43,654 nucleotides of DNA from Pseudomonadota bacterium (GCA_023388075.1 JAEWGX010000038.1:1-43654); one strand, 5' to 3'; positions 1 to 7,774 are shown, counted from the first letter of the stretch. Made by a program: numbers and translations. The notes: generated by a model from the sequence alone, not told the origin.

Positions 1-253
1 GGGCGCTGCCGACGCCCGCCGCCGCCGACGCCGCTCCGGCCACGGCGGCGCCTGCCGCGGCGATGGCCCCGCCCGCTCCGGTCGAAGACGCCTGCGATCC
101 TGCCCGTGAGGCGGCCGCCGCGCCGCCCGACGAATCGGCAACCGGCTGGATCGTGCCGGCAACGACGACAGGCTTCGCCTGCTCGTTTCGATTGCAGCCG
201 GCCAGCGCGACCAGCGCGACCGCAAGGGCCGCCAGCACGGTTGTAGGTTTCAT
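1..253 (-). CDS. Lipoprotein, partial (N-terminal part only)
   Basis: The reading frame opens with ATG at 253 and is still open at the window edge (84 codons visible). The protein starts with a charged residue, then a hydrophobic run and the lipobox ALAGC. Cys20 is the expected lipidated residue after signal peptidase II cleavage, so the product should be a membrane-anchored lipoprotein. What follows is low in complexity, rich in Ala, Gly and Ser, and looks like an extended linker. No domain can be seen and I do not recognise the family. It lies downstream of and in the same direction as the adenine deaminase gene, 121 bases away, with no clear promoter or terminator between them. Confidence 0.55.
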   Translation of the reverse strand, partial: MKPTTVLAALAVALVALAGCNRNEQAKPVVVAGTIQPVADSSGGAAAASRAGSQASSTGAGGAIAAAGAAVAGAASAAAGVGSA

Positions 254-374
254 CCTGGGTCCTGGGAACTGCCGGCGACGCGCCGCGATACGAGCGACCA
301 ATACTAGCAGTCCACCCCGGGACTCCGCAGGTAATCTCCACGCGGCCAGGAGGCTGTCGCGCGCCGCCGCGACG

Positions 375-1415
375 TCAGTGCGCGCCCTCCAGCGCGGCCA
401 CCCAGCCCGCCTTGACGTCCTTGGAGACGAAGGCGGCCTCCAGACTGTTGCGGGCGAGCGTGAGGACCTCGCGCCGTCCCAGGCCCAGGGCCTTCGCCGC
501 CTGGACATAGTTGTCGCCGACGTAGCCGCCGAAGTAGGCGGGATCGTCCGAGTTGATGGTGACGTTCAGGCCCTGGTCCAGCATCCGCTTGAGGTTGTGC
601 GAGGCGAGGTCCGGGAAGACGCGCAGCTTGACGTTGGACAACGGGCAGACGGTGAGGGGGACGCGGCTGCGTGCCAGGCGCTGCATCAGCGCGGGATTGG
701 ACTCGCTGCGCACGCCGTGGTCGATACGCTCCACCTTGAGCTGGTCCAGTGCCTCGAGCACGTACTCCGCAGGGCCTTCCTCGCCGGCATGGGCGACCAG
801 GTGCCATCCGAGCGCGGCGCAGGCATCGAACACCCGGGCGAAGTCCGAGGGCGGGTGGCCGCGCTCGGAGGAGTCCAGGCCGACGCCCGCGATCCGGGCC
901 GCATGCGGGCGTGCCTGGGCGAGCGTGCGGAACGCGTCGTCCTCCGGCAGGTGCCTCAGGAAGCACATGATGAGGCGGGAGGAGATCCCGAGCTCCGCCG
1001 CGCCGCGCCGGCACGCGTCCTCGAGCCCGTCGAGCACCGTCTCGAACGCGACGCCGCGGCTGGTGTGCGTCTGCGGATCGAAGAAGATCTCCGCATGGAC
1101 GACGCCGTCGGCGCGGGCACGCCGCAGATACGCCCAGCAGAGGTCGTCGAAATCCTGGCGGGTGCGCAGGACGTCGGCGCCGGCGTAGTACAGGTCCAGG
1201 AACGACTGCAGGTTCTCGAACTGGTAGGCGGCACGCACCGCATCGATGTCCGCGTAAGGCAGCCCGACGCCGTTGCGCCGGGCGAGCTCGAACATCATCT
1301 CGGGCTCCAGCGTCCCTTCGATGTGAACGTGCAGCTCCGCCTTCGGCAGTGCCCGCACCCACCGGTCGAACTCGTCGGTGCCGCCCATCCCGCTCACGCC
1401 GCCTTCATCGCTCAT
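375..1415 (-). CDS. Adenine deaminase (Add/Aah1-type adenosine deaminase family)
   Basis: This 346-residue enzyme of the adenosine/adenine deaminase family hydrolyses the 6-amino group of a purine in the cytoplasmic salvage pathway. The zinc and catalytic residues are all visible: H29-x-H31, H209 in VAHAGE with E212, H233 in DHG, and the D290-D291 pair in NSDDP. The segment GLDSSERGHPP around residues 179-189 is typical, as I recall the family, of bacterial and yeast adenine deaminases (Aah1 and the Pseudomonas enzyme). In true adenosine deaminases the equivalent stretch differs, so free adenine is the likelier substrate. An internal ATG ten codons in (MGG) is an alternative start. Substrate choice is inference; the family assignment is firm. 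Confidence 0.88.
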   Translation of the reverse strand: MSDEGGVSGMGGTDEFDRWVRALPKAELHVHIEGTLEPEMMFELARRNGVGLPYADIDAVRAAYQFENLQSFLDLYYAGADVLRTRQDFDDLCWAYLRRARADGVVHAEIFFDPQTHTSRGVAFETVLDGLEDACRRGAAELGISSRLIMCFLRHLPEDDAFRTLAQARPHAARIAGVGLDSSERGHPPSDFARVFDACAALGWHLVAHAGEEGPAEYVLEALDQLKVERIDHGVRSESNPALMQRLARSRVPLTVCPLSNVKLRVFPDLASHNLKRMLDQGLNVTINSDDPAYFGGYVGDNYVQAAKALGLGRREVLTLARNSLEAAFVSKDVKAGWVAALEGAH

Positions 1416-1472
1416 CCCGCACCCCCGGGTACATCGGGCCCCCGGTACATCCGCACCCGGCCCGAGTCCGGT

Positions 1473-2213
1473 TCATCCTACCATCGGCCGCCCGCGAAGG
1501 ACCGCCGCCACTTCGGCTCCGACGTCGGCCGCGAAGGCCTCCGGGTCGAAGCCGGCGCCGTGTGCCGCGTCCGCGGCCGCTTCCGCCGCCGAGATCGTCG
1601 CCCGCGCAAGCAGCGTGGCCTCCCGTTCGGGCCGCCGCAGTACCTCGGCGAGAAGCGTCCAGGGCACCGGCTCGAGCAGCGCTCCGGCCACGAAGAGGAT
1701 GCCGTGGCGGCCGCGCCGCTGGGCGAGGCCCACGAGCTTGCGGCCGTCGATCGCGACCTCCCACGGAGACATCCCGGCATAGCAGGCCCACGCCAGCTCG
1801 GCAGGCGCCTTCCAGGTCTTGTCCGCGGGCACCGTCTGCGCGATGACGCCGTGGCGGGCCAGGGCGCGCTGGAAGCACTCGCCGAGCCAGCGATAGCTGT
1901 CGGGGATGGTGACCCCGGCCACCAGGGGGTGGTCCGACGGCAGGACGATGGAGGCGCCGAGCAGCCAGGGGCCGACCAGCACGGCGCCACCGCCGGCGCG
2001 ACGCATGATCACCGGCAGCTCGGCCGGCGCGAGCGCGGCCGCGAGCACCTGCTGCGAGCGGCCGAGGACCACCGCGGGTCGCGGGTAGCGCCACAGGCGT
2101 GCGACCGGCTCCGATACCGGATGCGCAAGGCGAGCCTCGTTCCAGGCCTGCTCCGCGGCAGCATCCACGGCCAGCACCGGCACGTCGTGGGCGCGTCTCG
2201 AGGCGGCCGTCAC
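1473..2213 (-). CDS. Lipoate-protein ligase A family protein
   Basis: A 246-residue protein of the biotin/lipoate ligase fold. It has the ligand-loop motif RRAGGGAVLVGPWLL around residues 68-82 and a KLVGLAQRR motif with the conserved lysine that normally binds the lipoyl-AMP phosphate. The frame stays open far upstream, but the real start is most likely GTG at 2213. That codon overlaps the TGA stop of the DUF486 gene as GTGA, giving translational coupling, and the upstream extension would only be a shadow of DUF486. Whether it transfers lipoate, octanoate or biotin cannot be told from the sequence. The protein is shorter than E. coli LplA (about 340 residues) because it lacks the C-terminal accessory domain, as in many bacterial single-domain members. 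Confidence 0.75.
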   Translation of the reverse strand: MTAASRRAHDVPVLAVDAAAEQAWNEARLAHPVSEPVARLWRYPRPAVVLGRSQQVLAAALAPAELPVIMRRAGGGAVLVGPWLLGASIVLPSDHPLVAGVTIPDSYRWLGECFQRALARHGVIAQTVPADKTWKAPAELAWACYAGMSPWEVAIDGRKLVGLAQRRGRHGILFVAGALLEPVPWTLLAEVLRRPEREATLLARATISAAEAAADAAHGAGFDPEAFAADVGAEVAAVLRGRPMVG

Positions 2214-2557
2214 AGGCGGTCCCGGAACATGAAGTAGGCCGCGCCCACGAGGCAGAGCCCCGCCCACAGGAAGTCCAGCTTGAGCGGCTCCTTCAGGTAG
2301 AAAAGCGCGAACGGGACGAAGACCGTCAGCGTGATCAGCTCCTGGAGCACCTTGAGCTCGCCGACGCTCATCACCGTGTAGCCGATCCGGTTCCCCGGGA
2401 CCTGGAGCAGGTACTCGAAGAGCGCGATGCCCCAGCTCGCCAGTGCCGCGACGAACCACGGGCGGGTGTTCATCTCCTTCAGGTGCGCATACCAGGCGAA
2501 GGTCATGAACACGTTGCTGCAGGTGAGCAGCAGGATGGCCTTCAGGGTGGGGCTCAA
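2210..2557 (-). CDS. DUF486 family small four-helix membrane protein
   Basis: A 115-residue, very hydrophobic protein with four predicted membrane segments. It matches the DUF486 family, which resembles half of a drug/metabolite transporter: a conserved NVFMTFAWY near residue 15, a PGNRIGY loop near residue 55, and the C-terminal LVGAAYFMFR. The role of the family is not established. The start is inferred to be TTG at 2557, because an in-frame TAG lies directly upstream and any later start would remove part of helix 1. The gene is coupled to the lipoate-ligase-like gene by a GTGA overlap. It is divergent from the Gdx exporter gene, and the 5' ends are separated by about 190 bases. Confidence 0.72.
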   Translation of the reverse strand: MSPTLKAILLLTCSNVFMTFAWYAHLKEMNTRPWFVAALASWGIALFEYLLQVPGNRIGYTVMSVGELKVLQELITLTVFVPFALFYLKEPLKLDFLWAGLCLVGAAYFMFRDRL

Positions 2558-2666
2558 CTAAGAACCTGCGAACCAATCAACTTCTCGATCCTTCGAAACG
2601 CCCGCGGCCGGTGCGACACGCCGCGCTCGGTAATGGAATGCAGCGCGATCGTAGCCGATCCGCCGC

Positions 2667-2672
2667 TAGAAT
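2667..2672 (+). promoter_or_regulatory. Candidate -10 box for the Gdx gene
   Basis: TAGAAT fits a sigma-70 -10 element. Transcription would begin near 2679, just before the first riboswitch hairpin, which is the expected geometry. No good -35 hexamer is visible 16-18 bases upstream, so the call rests mainly on position. Confidence 0.4.
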
Positions 2673-2680
2673 GGCGCGCG

Positions 2681-2735
2681 GCGGGGACGACCCCGAGCCT
2701 TGTCCATCAACGGGGACGGCCCCGAGAGACTGGAG
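2681..2735 (+). promoter_or_regulatory. Guanidine-II (mini-ykkC) riboswitch
   Basis: Two near-identical hairpins lie in tandem. CGGGG-ACGA-CCCCG is at 2682-2695 and CGGGG-ACGG-CCCCG at 2711-2724, joined by a 15-base linker. Twin short GC stems with ACGR tetraloops define the guanidine-II riboswitch (mini-ykkC), in which each loop binds guanidinium and the two loops pair with each other. The second hairpin ends 7 bases before the GGAG ribosome-binding site (2732-2735) of a Gdx/SugE exporter gene, the classic target of this riboswitch. The expected action is guanidinium-dependent release of the ribosome-binding site. The structure is read directly from the sequence; ligand response is inferred from the class. 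Confidence 0.9.
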
Positions 2736-2743
2736 TGCCACCC

Positions 2744-3064
2744 GTGGCCTGGATCATCCTGGTGATTGCCGGCGCTTTCGAGATCGCCTGGGCAATCGGC
2801 CTCAAGTACACCGAAGGATTCACCCGGCTGTGGCCGACGGTCGGCACCGTGATCGCGATGGTGGTGAGCGTCCTTCTGCTCGGCCTGGCGATGAGGTCGC
2901 TTCCGGTCGGCACCGCCTACGCGGTCTGGACCGGCATCGGCGCGGTGGGCACCGCCGCGCTCGGCATCGTCCTGTTCGGCGAAGCCGCCACCGTCGGGCG
3001 CCTGGTGAGCCTCGCGCTGATCGTCGCGGGCATCGTGGGGCTGAAGCTGGTCACGCCGACGTAG
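2744..3064 (+). CDS. gdx: Guanidinium exporter Gdx (SugE-type SMR transporter)
   Basis: A 106-residue small multidrug resistance protein with four transmembrane helices. It carries the hallmarks of the Gdx/SugE branch: the membrane-embedded glutamate in AGAFEIAWAIGLKYT near residue 13, the LPVGTAYAVWTGIGAVG block in helix 3, and LIVAGIVGLKL at the end. Gdx works as an antiparallel dimer exchanging guanidinium for protons. GTG at 2744 is chosen because GGAG sits 8 bases upstream. A second in-frame GTG at 2735 would overlap that site, and the open frame running further upstream crosses the riboswitch. The guanidine-II riboswitch in front independently supports guanidinium as the substrate. The gene is convergent with the DUF2726 gene. 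Confidence 0.92.
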   Translation: MAWIILVIAGAFEIAWAIGLKYTEGFTRLWPTVGTVIAMVVSVLLLGLAMRSLPVGTAYAVWTGIGAVGTAALGIVLFGEAATVGRLVSLALIVAGIVGLKLVTPT

Positions 3065-3100
3065 GCCTGCGCCAACCGCGGGCCGCTTCGGCGGGACGTG

Positions 3101-3769
3101 CTACCGGACGCTCGCGACCAGGCGAGTGTCCGGATCCACGGAGTCGCTCATCCCGCGTCGCGCGGAGCCGCCGTCCACGCGGCGCTTGGCGCTGCCGGAC
3201 TCGCCGGCCGCGAACTGGATCGGCACCGGATTGAGCTGCCGAGTGATGGCATCGACCGTCGGCAACGAGGCGACCGACCAGGTCACCCAGCGGATGCCGG
3301 CGCGCTCGAGCAACTTGCGGCGCAGCTTGGCCTGGCGTCGACCGAGGGAGGCCTCGCCGTCTTCCAGCAGCACCACCGTCGAGATGGTGCCGTCGCCGCG
3401 GAAGACACCGAAGTCGGCGCTGAGCGTCTCCAGGCGCCGCCGGTGGCGACCGAGACCGCCGTCCTTGCGCACGGCGACGAAGCGGGTGAGCGGCACGCCG
3501 ATCCCGATGACGTGGCCGGGCATGGCCGCGTTCAGGCGAGTCCAGAGCTGCCCCTCGGCCTGGCTGAACGCGCGTCGCGTCAGCACGTTGGTACGACCGC
3601 GATGAGACCGGCGTCGCCACAGCCACACCGCGACGCCCGCCACGATCACGGCAAGCGCCGCGGTCAGCGGCGCGGCGCCCTTGAGGCCATACTCCACCAG
3701 CAGGCCGGCGGTTCCCAGAGGATCGGCCATGAAGGCCTTGAGTGCTTCGTCCATGTTGCGTTCAAGCAT
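3101..3769 (-). CDS. DUF2726 domain protein with N-terminal membrane anchor
   Basis: A 222-residue protein with one hydrophobic segment at about residues 34-51, followed by an arginine-rich stop-transfer sequence, so the rest should face the cytoplasm. Residues 63-175 fit the DUF2726 domain: the opening LTRRAFSQAEGQLWTRL, a central RRRLETLSADFGVF and a predicted alternating strand-helix pattern. This domain is thought to be related to restriction-endonuclease-like folds, but no activity is established for stand-alone members. The C-terminal 40 residues look disordered. ATG at 3769 is preferred because a G-rich stretch precedes it; ATG 3754 is possible. It is convergent with the Gdx gene and 59 bases downstream of the acyl-CoA dehydrogenase gene. 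Confidence 0.7.
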   Translation of the reverse strand: MLERNMDEALKAFMADPLGTAGLLVEYGLKGAAPLTAALAVIVAGVAVWLWRRRSHRGRTNVLTRRAFSQAEGQLWTRLNAAMPGHVIGIGVPLTRFVAVRKDGGLGRHRRRLETLSADFGVFRGDGTISTVVLLEDGEASLGRRQAKLRRKLLERAGIRWVTWSVASLPTVDAITRQLNPVPIQFAAGESGSAKRRVDGGSARRGMSDSVDPDTRLVASVR

Positions 3770-3828
3770 CACAGAATCCCGCCCCCCTGCCAAGCGTGAC
3801 GCCGCGACGCCGTGATCGGTGGCGAGTC

Positions 3829-5505
3829 TCAGCCGACGTCTGGCGCGGCGTCCCCGTGAACCGGTTCCAGGCGGTCGATGAGCCGCCCGATCGCCGGATG
3901 GTCCGGCAGCGCTCCGAAGGCGAGCCCGCTCGCCGGCGAGCCGTCCAGCCGGGCCCGGCAGAAGAGGTCGCCGATGTCCGGGGAATGCCGCAGCAGCAAG
4001 GACGCCGACATCGCAAGCGCAAGCTCCGCGACCAGGGCGCGGGCCTGCCCCTCGGTCTGCGCCGACGTGGCCGGATCGGCCGGCACGAGCAGGCGCTGCG
4101 CCAGCCGATCGCAGCAGCGGTCGTAGATCGCGTTCGCGCCGCGCGCGAACGCAAGCTCGGCGGCGATCGCCTCGGCCGTCGCCGGCGACCGGCCGAAGGC
4201 ACGGAGCACGTCCAGGCACATCACGTTGCCGGAGCCCTCCCAGATGGAGTTGACCGGCAGCTCGCGGTAGAAGCGCGCGAGCGGCGCCTCCTCCACGTAG
4301 CCGTTGCCGCCAAGCGCCTCCATCGCCTCGAAGGCAAGCGGCGGCCCCCGGCGGCAGACCCAGTACTTGCAGACCGCCGTCATGACGCGGCGGAACTCCG
4401 TCTCGGCCGGATCCTCCATGCGGTCGTACGCGCGCGCAAGTCGCATGACCAGCGTCACGGCCGCCTCCACCTCGAGCGCGAGATCGGCCAGCAGGTTGCG
4501 CATCAGCGGCTGCTCCACCAGCAGCCGGCCGAACGCCCGCCGATGGCGGGCATGGTGGACCGCCTGCGCGACGCACTGGTGCATGATGCCGGCCGAGCCG
4601 AGCGCGCAATCGAGGCGCGTGAAGACGCCCATCTGGAGGATGGTCGGGATGCCCCGGCCCGGCTCGCCGACCAGCCAGGCCACCGTGCCCTCGAACTCGA
4701 GCTCGCTCGACGCGTTGGACTTGTTGCCCAGCTTGTCCTTCAGCCGCTGGATGCGGATGTCGTTGCGGCTACCGTCCGGCAGGAAGCGCGGCATGAAGAA
4801 GCACGAGATGCCCCGATCGTCGCCCGCCGTCCGCGCGGTGACGAAGAACGCGTCGCACATCGGCGCCGAGGTGAACCACTTGTGGCCGTGCAGGCGCCAG
4901 GTGCCGTCGCCCGCCGCCGTGGCGACCGTCGTGTTGGCCCGGACGTCCGAGCCGCCCTGCTTCTCGGTCATGCCCATGCCGACGAGCGCGCTGCGCTTGC
5001 CGGTCACCGGCGCGAACGCCGGGTCGTAGTCGCGCGAGTAGATGAGCGGCAGCCATCGGGCGGCGAGGTCCGGCGCCTGGGCGAAGGCGCCCGCGGAGCC
5101 GTGCGTCATCGACAACGGGCAGAGCGTGCCGTTCTCCACCTCGGCATGCAGGAGGAACGCAGCGGCCCGCGCCACGTGGGCACCGGGCCGAGGATTCGAC
5201 CAGGACGAGCTGTGCAGGCCGGCGCCCACGCCCGCGGCCATCAGCTCGTGCCAGGCCGGATGGAAATCCACCCGGTCGACCCGATGACCATAGCGGTCGT
5301 GCGTGTGCAGCTCGGGCGGATACCGGTTGGCGAGCGCCGCGAGCTCCTGCATCCGCGCGGTGCCGATGCGTGCCCCGTAGGCGTCGAGCTCCGGGATGGC
5401 CCAGTCGGCGTCTTCCCGCTGCACGGCCTCGCGCAGCGCGGGATGGGATTGCCACAGGTTGTAGTCCGCGAGCGGCGGCGGCTGGTTCTCGACGCGATGG
5501 GCCAT
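3829..5505 (-). CDS. AidB-like acyl-CoA dehydrogenase family flavoprotein
   Basis: A 558-residue protein of the acyl-CoA dehydrogenase superfamily in the AidB branch. The N-terminal extension HRVENQPPPLADYNLW is the AidB signature. The middle holds the flavin-binding stretch GMGMTEKQGGSDVRANTT and KWFTSAP, and the C-terminal helical domain carries EALGGNGYVEEAPLARFYRE. AidB proteins bind FAD and DNA and are induced by alkylating stress in E. coli, but the physiological reaction is uncertain, and isovaleryl-CoA dehydrogenase activity is weak. ATG at 5505 has GGAGG 5 bases upstream. The gene follows the nitrilase gene by 47 bases in the same direction and may be cotranscribed with it. Confidence 0.85.
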   Translation of the reverse strand: MAHRVENQPPPLADYNLWQSHPALREAVQREDADWAIPELDAYGARIGTARMQELAALANRYPPELHTHDRYGHRVDRVDFHPAWHELMAAGVGAGLHSSSWSNPRPGAHVARAAAFLLHAEVENGTLCPLSMTHGSAGAFAQAPDLAARWLPLIYSRDYDPAFAPVTGKRSALVGMGMTEKQGGSDVRANTTVATAAGDGTWRLHGHKWFTSAPMCDAFFVTARTAGDDRGISCFFMPRFLPDGSRNDIRIQRLKDKLGNKSNASSELEFEGTVAWLVGEPGRGIPTILQMGVFTRLDCALGSAGIMHQCVAQAVHHARHRRAFGRLLVEQPLMRNLLADLALEVEAAVTLVMRLARAYDRMEDPAETEFRRVMTAVCKYWVCRRGPPLAFEAMEALGGNGYVEEAPLARFYRELPVNSIWEGSGNVMCLDVLRAFGRSPATAEAIAAELAFARGANAIYDRCCDRLAQRLLVPADPATSAQTEGQARALVAELALAMSASLLLRHSPDIGDLFCRARLDGSPASGLAFGALPDHPAIGRLIDRLEPVHGDAAPDVG

Positions 5506-5552
5506 CCTGTCCTCCGGTGATGCGAGGACAATGATGCCACCGTCGTCGCAAC

Positions 5553-6605
5553 CTAGGCGGCTGTCTTCTCCTGCGCCCCCTTGATCGGGACGACCACCTC
5601 GGCCGCACCCGCCGCCTCGTCCTGCGGAAGCTGGAGCACGTCCGGCGTCGTGCGGTCGACCACGCGATCCCCTGGCGTCTTGTCGAGCAGCAGCCGCGTG
5701 ACGTCCGGGCGGGCATAGTGTCCGGCCGGATCCGCCGCCGCCTTCGCGAGCGAGATCATGCCCAGGTCGATCTCCGCGTAGACGATCCCCTCCTGGTCCT
5801 CCGGGATGGAGTTGCCGATCGAGGACCCGTCGGGCGCGAAGATGCGGGTGAAGCCGCCGCCGACCTTCAGCAACTGCCGCTTCGTCTCGTCGGTGCACAG
5901 CAGCGCCGAGATCTCGGGGGACACCACGGCACAGGGCGCGAGGACGAAGCACTGGCCCTCGGCCGCGTAGACCTGGCTCGCCGCGTTGTTGAGCTCCGGT
6001 CCGAGCGCATACGCGGCGCCACGATAGAGCGCGAAGCTCGGCCACGCCGCGATGTGGACCTGCTCGTTCTGCGCGTACATCGCGTACTTCGACAGCGGCT
6101 GCAGGTGCTCCCAGCAGCAGAGCGAACCGACGTTGCCGATCGCGGTCTCGCACACGGTCAGGTGGCTGCCGTCGCCCTCGCCGAACACCGTGCGCTCGAC
6201 ATGCGTCGGTTTCAGCTTGCGCCGGGTCTGCACCACCTCGCCCTGGTCGTCGATCAGCGCCTGTCCCATGTAGAGGCTCCCGCCCGCCTTCTCGCTGTAG
6301 CCGAGACCGACCCAGATCCCGAGCTCGCGCGCCGCCGCGCAGATCCGGAGGAACTCCGCGGAGCCGACCACCAGCGAGTTGTCGTGGTAGCGCTGGACGA
6401 ACTGCATGCCCCAGGCCGGCGAATCCAGCCAGATGTGGAAGGGGTAGCCGGGAATCCACGTCTCCGGGAAGGCGATCAGGCGGGCGCCTTCGCCGGCTGC
6501 CTGCTTCATCAGCGCGATGGTCTTGTCGATGGTGGCGTCGAGATCGAGGAAGTCCGGCGCGGCCTGGATGGCGGCGACCTTGTACCTTGGATGCTTCCGG
6601 CTCAT
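5553..6605 (-). CDS. Nitrilase (CN-hydrolase superfamily, branch 1)
   Basis: A 350-residue nitrilase that should hydrolyse organic nitriles to carboxylates and ammonia. The triad is intact: E48 in FPETWIPGYP, K130 in RRKLKPTHVE, and C164 in SLCCWEHLQP. The CWEH motif distinguishes true nitrilases from the amidase branches of the superfamily. The length fits aliphatic or aromatic nitrilases, which form spirals. ATG 6605 has AGGAG 7 bases upstream; the open frame continues upstream for 67 codons without a second good start. An AraC-type regulator is transcribed divergently, an arrangement known from NitR-controlled nitrilases, so nitrile-responsive expression is likely. Nitrile specificity cannot be read from the sequence. 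Confidence 0.9.
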   Translation of the reverse strand: MSRKHPRYKVAAIQAAPDFLDLDATIDKTIALMKQAAGEGARLIAFPETWIPGYPFHIWLDSPAWGMQFVQRYHDNSLVVGSAEFLRICAAARELGIWVGLGYSEKAGGSLYMGQALIDDQGEVVQTRRKLKPTHVERTVFGEGDGSHLTVCETAIGNVGSLCCWEHLQPLSKYAMYAQNEQVHIAAWPSFALYRGAAYALGPELNNAASQVYAAEGQCFVLAPCAVVSPEISALLCTDETKRQLLKVGGGFTRIFAPDGSSIGNSIPEDQEGIVYAEIDLGMISLAKAAADPAGHYARPDVTRLLLDKTPGDRVVDRTTPDVLQLPQDEAAGAAEVVVPIKGAQEKTAA

Positions 6606-6789
6606 TCTGGGGCTCCTTGCCGCTGCCGCGGGTCGTTGTCGACTTCGTTCCGGTGGCAGTGTAGAGTCGGCCCGGCCAGCAGGCTTGTCCTCGAATCGCA
6701 GCATTCTTGACCGCCGATCGGATGCCCCGGGTGGCACGGCCCGACGGACCCGAAGCGGGCGGCGTGCAACCTCCATTCGGGAGACCGCG
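6606..6789. promoter_or_regulatory. Divergent control region, nitrilase / AraC regulator
   Basis: This 184-base region separates the start codons of the nitrilase and its likely AraC-family regulator. It is less GC-rich around 6635-6715. I could not define a convincing direct repeat for AraC binding or a clear sigma-70 promoter, so only the regulatory role by position is claimed. Confidence 0.4.
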
Positions 6790-7755
6790 ATGACGCAGCG
6801 CTTCACGACCTCGTCGGTGCCGCCGGGAGAGCGCCTGGCCTACTGGACCGACATGATCTGCGACGTCTACGTGCAACTCGACTGCGACGCGGCCGAGCGG
6901 TCAGGCTTCCGGGGATCGATCCGCTCGCACCGGCTCGCCCAGCTCGACCTCTCCGTGGTCGACTCGGTGGCGCAGCGCGTCCTGCGCACGCCGCGACAGA
7001 TCTCCCGCGCGGCCGAGGATTACTTTCTGGTGAGCATCCAGACGCGCGGGCGCGGTGTCGTGAGCCAGGACGGGCGCGACGCGCTGCTGCAGCCAGGAGA
7101 CTTCGCGCTCTACGACAGCACCCGCCCCTACGAGCTCGGCTTCGGCGGCCGCTTCCAGCAGATCGTGCTGATGCTGCCAGGCAGCCAGCTCCGCAGCATG
7201 GTGCGCGGGACGGAGCGGCTCACCGCGACTGCGGTGAACGGGCGGCAAGGCGCCGGCAACCTGATGATCAGCATGCTGCGCACGCTGCAGCGGGACATCG
7301 CCGGCCTGCAGCCGGCCTCGGCCAGCGCGGTGGCCAACGGCATCGTCGACATACTGGTGGCGGGCCTGCACACCCTGCCGGCAGCCAACCGCCAGGGCGT
7401 GTCGGATCTCACCGGCTACCACCTCGCGCGCATCAAGCGGCTGGTCGCGCAACGCCTCCCGGATCCGCTGCTGTCGGTCGCGACCGTCGCGGCCGAGCTG
7501 CACCTGTCGGTCGGCCACGTGCATCGCCTCTTCCAGAACGAGCCGGTGCCGCTCGCGCACTACATCTGGAACCAGCGCCTCGATGCCTGCCATCGCGACC
7601 TGCGCGACCCCGCCCTCGCCGGACGCGGCATCGCGGAGATCGCCTTCAGTCACGGCTTCAACGATGCCGCGCACTTCAGCCGCAGCTTCCGACGCAGGTT
7701 CGGGGTGTCGGCGCGGGAGCATCGGGCGGGAGGCCGGGCCGGACGGCGAGCGTGA
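6790..7755 (+). CDS. AraC-family transcriptional regulator (likely nitrilase activator)
   Basis: A 321-residue regulator. Residues 10-200 resemble the AraC-binding-like cupin domain that senses ligands, including the block LLQPGDFALYDSTRPYEL. Residues 220-315 hold the double helix-turn-helix of the AraC/XylS family: VATVAAELHLSVGHVHRLF followed by IAEIAFSHGFNDAAHFSRSFRRRFG, the latter a near-perfect family signature. ATG 6790 matches the start of the conserved N-terminus; no strong ribosome-binding site is seen. It is divergent from the nitrilase gene and by analogy with NitR of nitrile-degrading bacteria should activate it. The gene is convergent with the MarR gene of the next operon, 19 bases apart. 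Confidence 0.88.
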   Translation: MTQRFTTSSVPPGERLAYWTDMICDVYVQLDCDAAERSGFRGSIRSHRLAQLDLSVVDSVAQRVLRTPRQISRAAEDYFLVSIQTRGRGVVSQDGRDALLQPGDFALYDSTRPYELGFGGRFQQIVLMLPGSQLRSMVRGTERLTATAVNGRQGAGNLMISMLRTLQRDIAGLQPASASAVANGIVDILVAGLHTLPAANRQGVSDLTGYHLARIKRLVAQRLPDPLLSVATVAAELHLSVGHVHRLFQNEPVPLAHYIWNQRLDACHRDLRDPALAGRGIAEIAFSHGFNDAAHFSRSFRRRFGVSAREHRAGGRAGRRA

Positions 7756-7774
7756 GCGCGCAGACTCGCGTCGC

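Noticed and set aside
1427..1450. Two GGTACATC copies between the deaminase start and the ligase-like gene end
   Set aside because: Short, in a C/G-rich low-complexity stretch and without symmetry; chance cannot be excluded.
63..2237. A 724-codon plus-strand frame across the adenine deaminase and lipoate-ligase genes
   Set aside because: Composition is that of a shadow frame, and both minus-strand genes have intact catalytic motifs.
2214..2576. In-frame extension of the lipoate-ligase-like gene through DUF486
   Set aside because: The extra residues match no known domain, and the GTGA overlap at 2210-2213 gives a natural start.
2099..2743. Upstream in-frame extension of the Gdx gene
   Set aside because: It would put coding sequence through the riboswitch and the DUF486 gene; the GGAG site and family length fix the start at 2744.
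3065..3100. Terminator sought between the convergent Gdx and DUF2726 genes
   Set aside because: The 36-base gap shows no convincing stem followed by a T-run.
5506..6876. In-frame N-terminal extension of the AidB-like gene across the nitrilase gene
   Set aside because: The extension is a shadow of the nitrilase; AidB homology begins at ATG 5505, which has a good ribosome-binding site.
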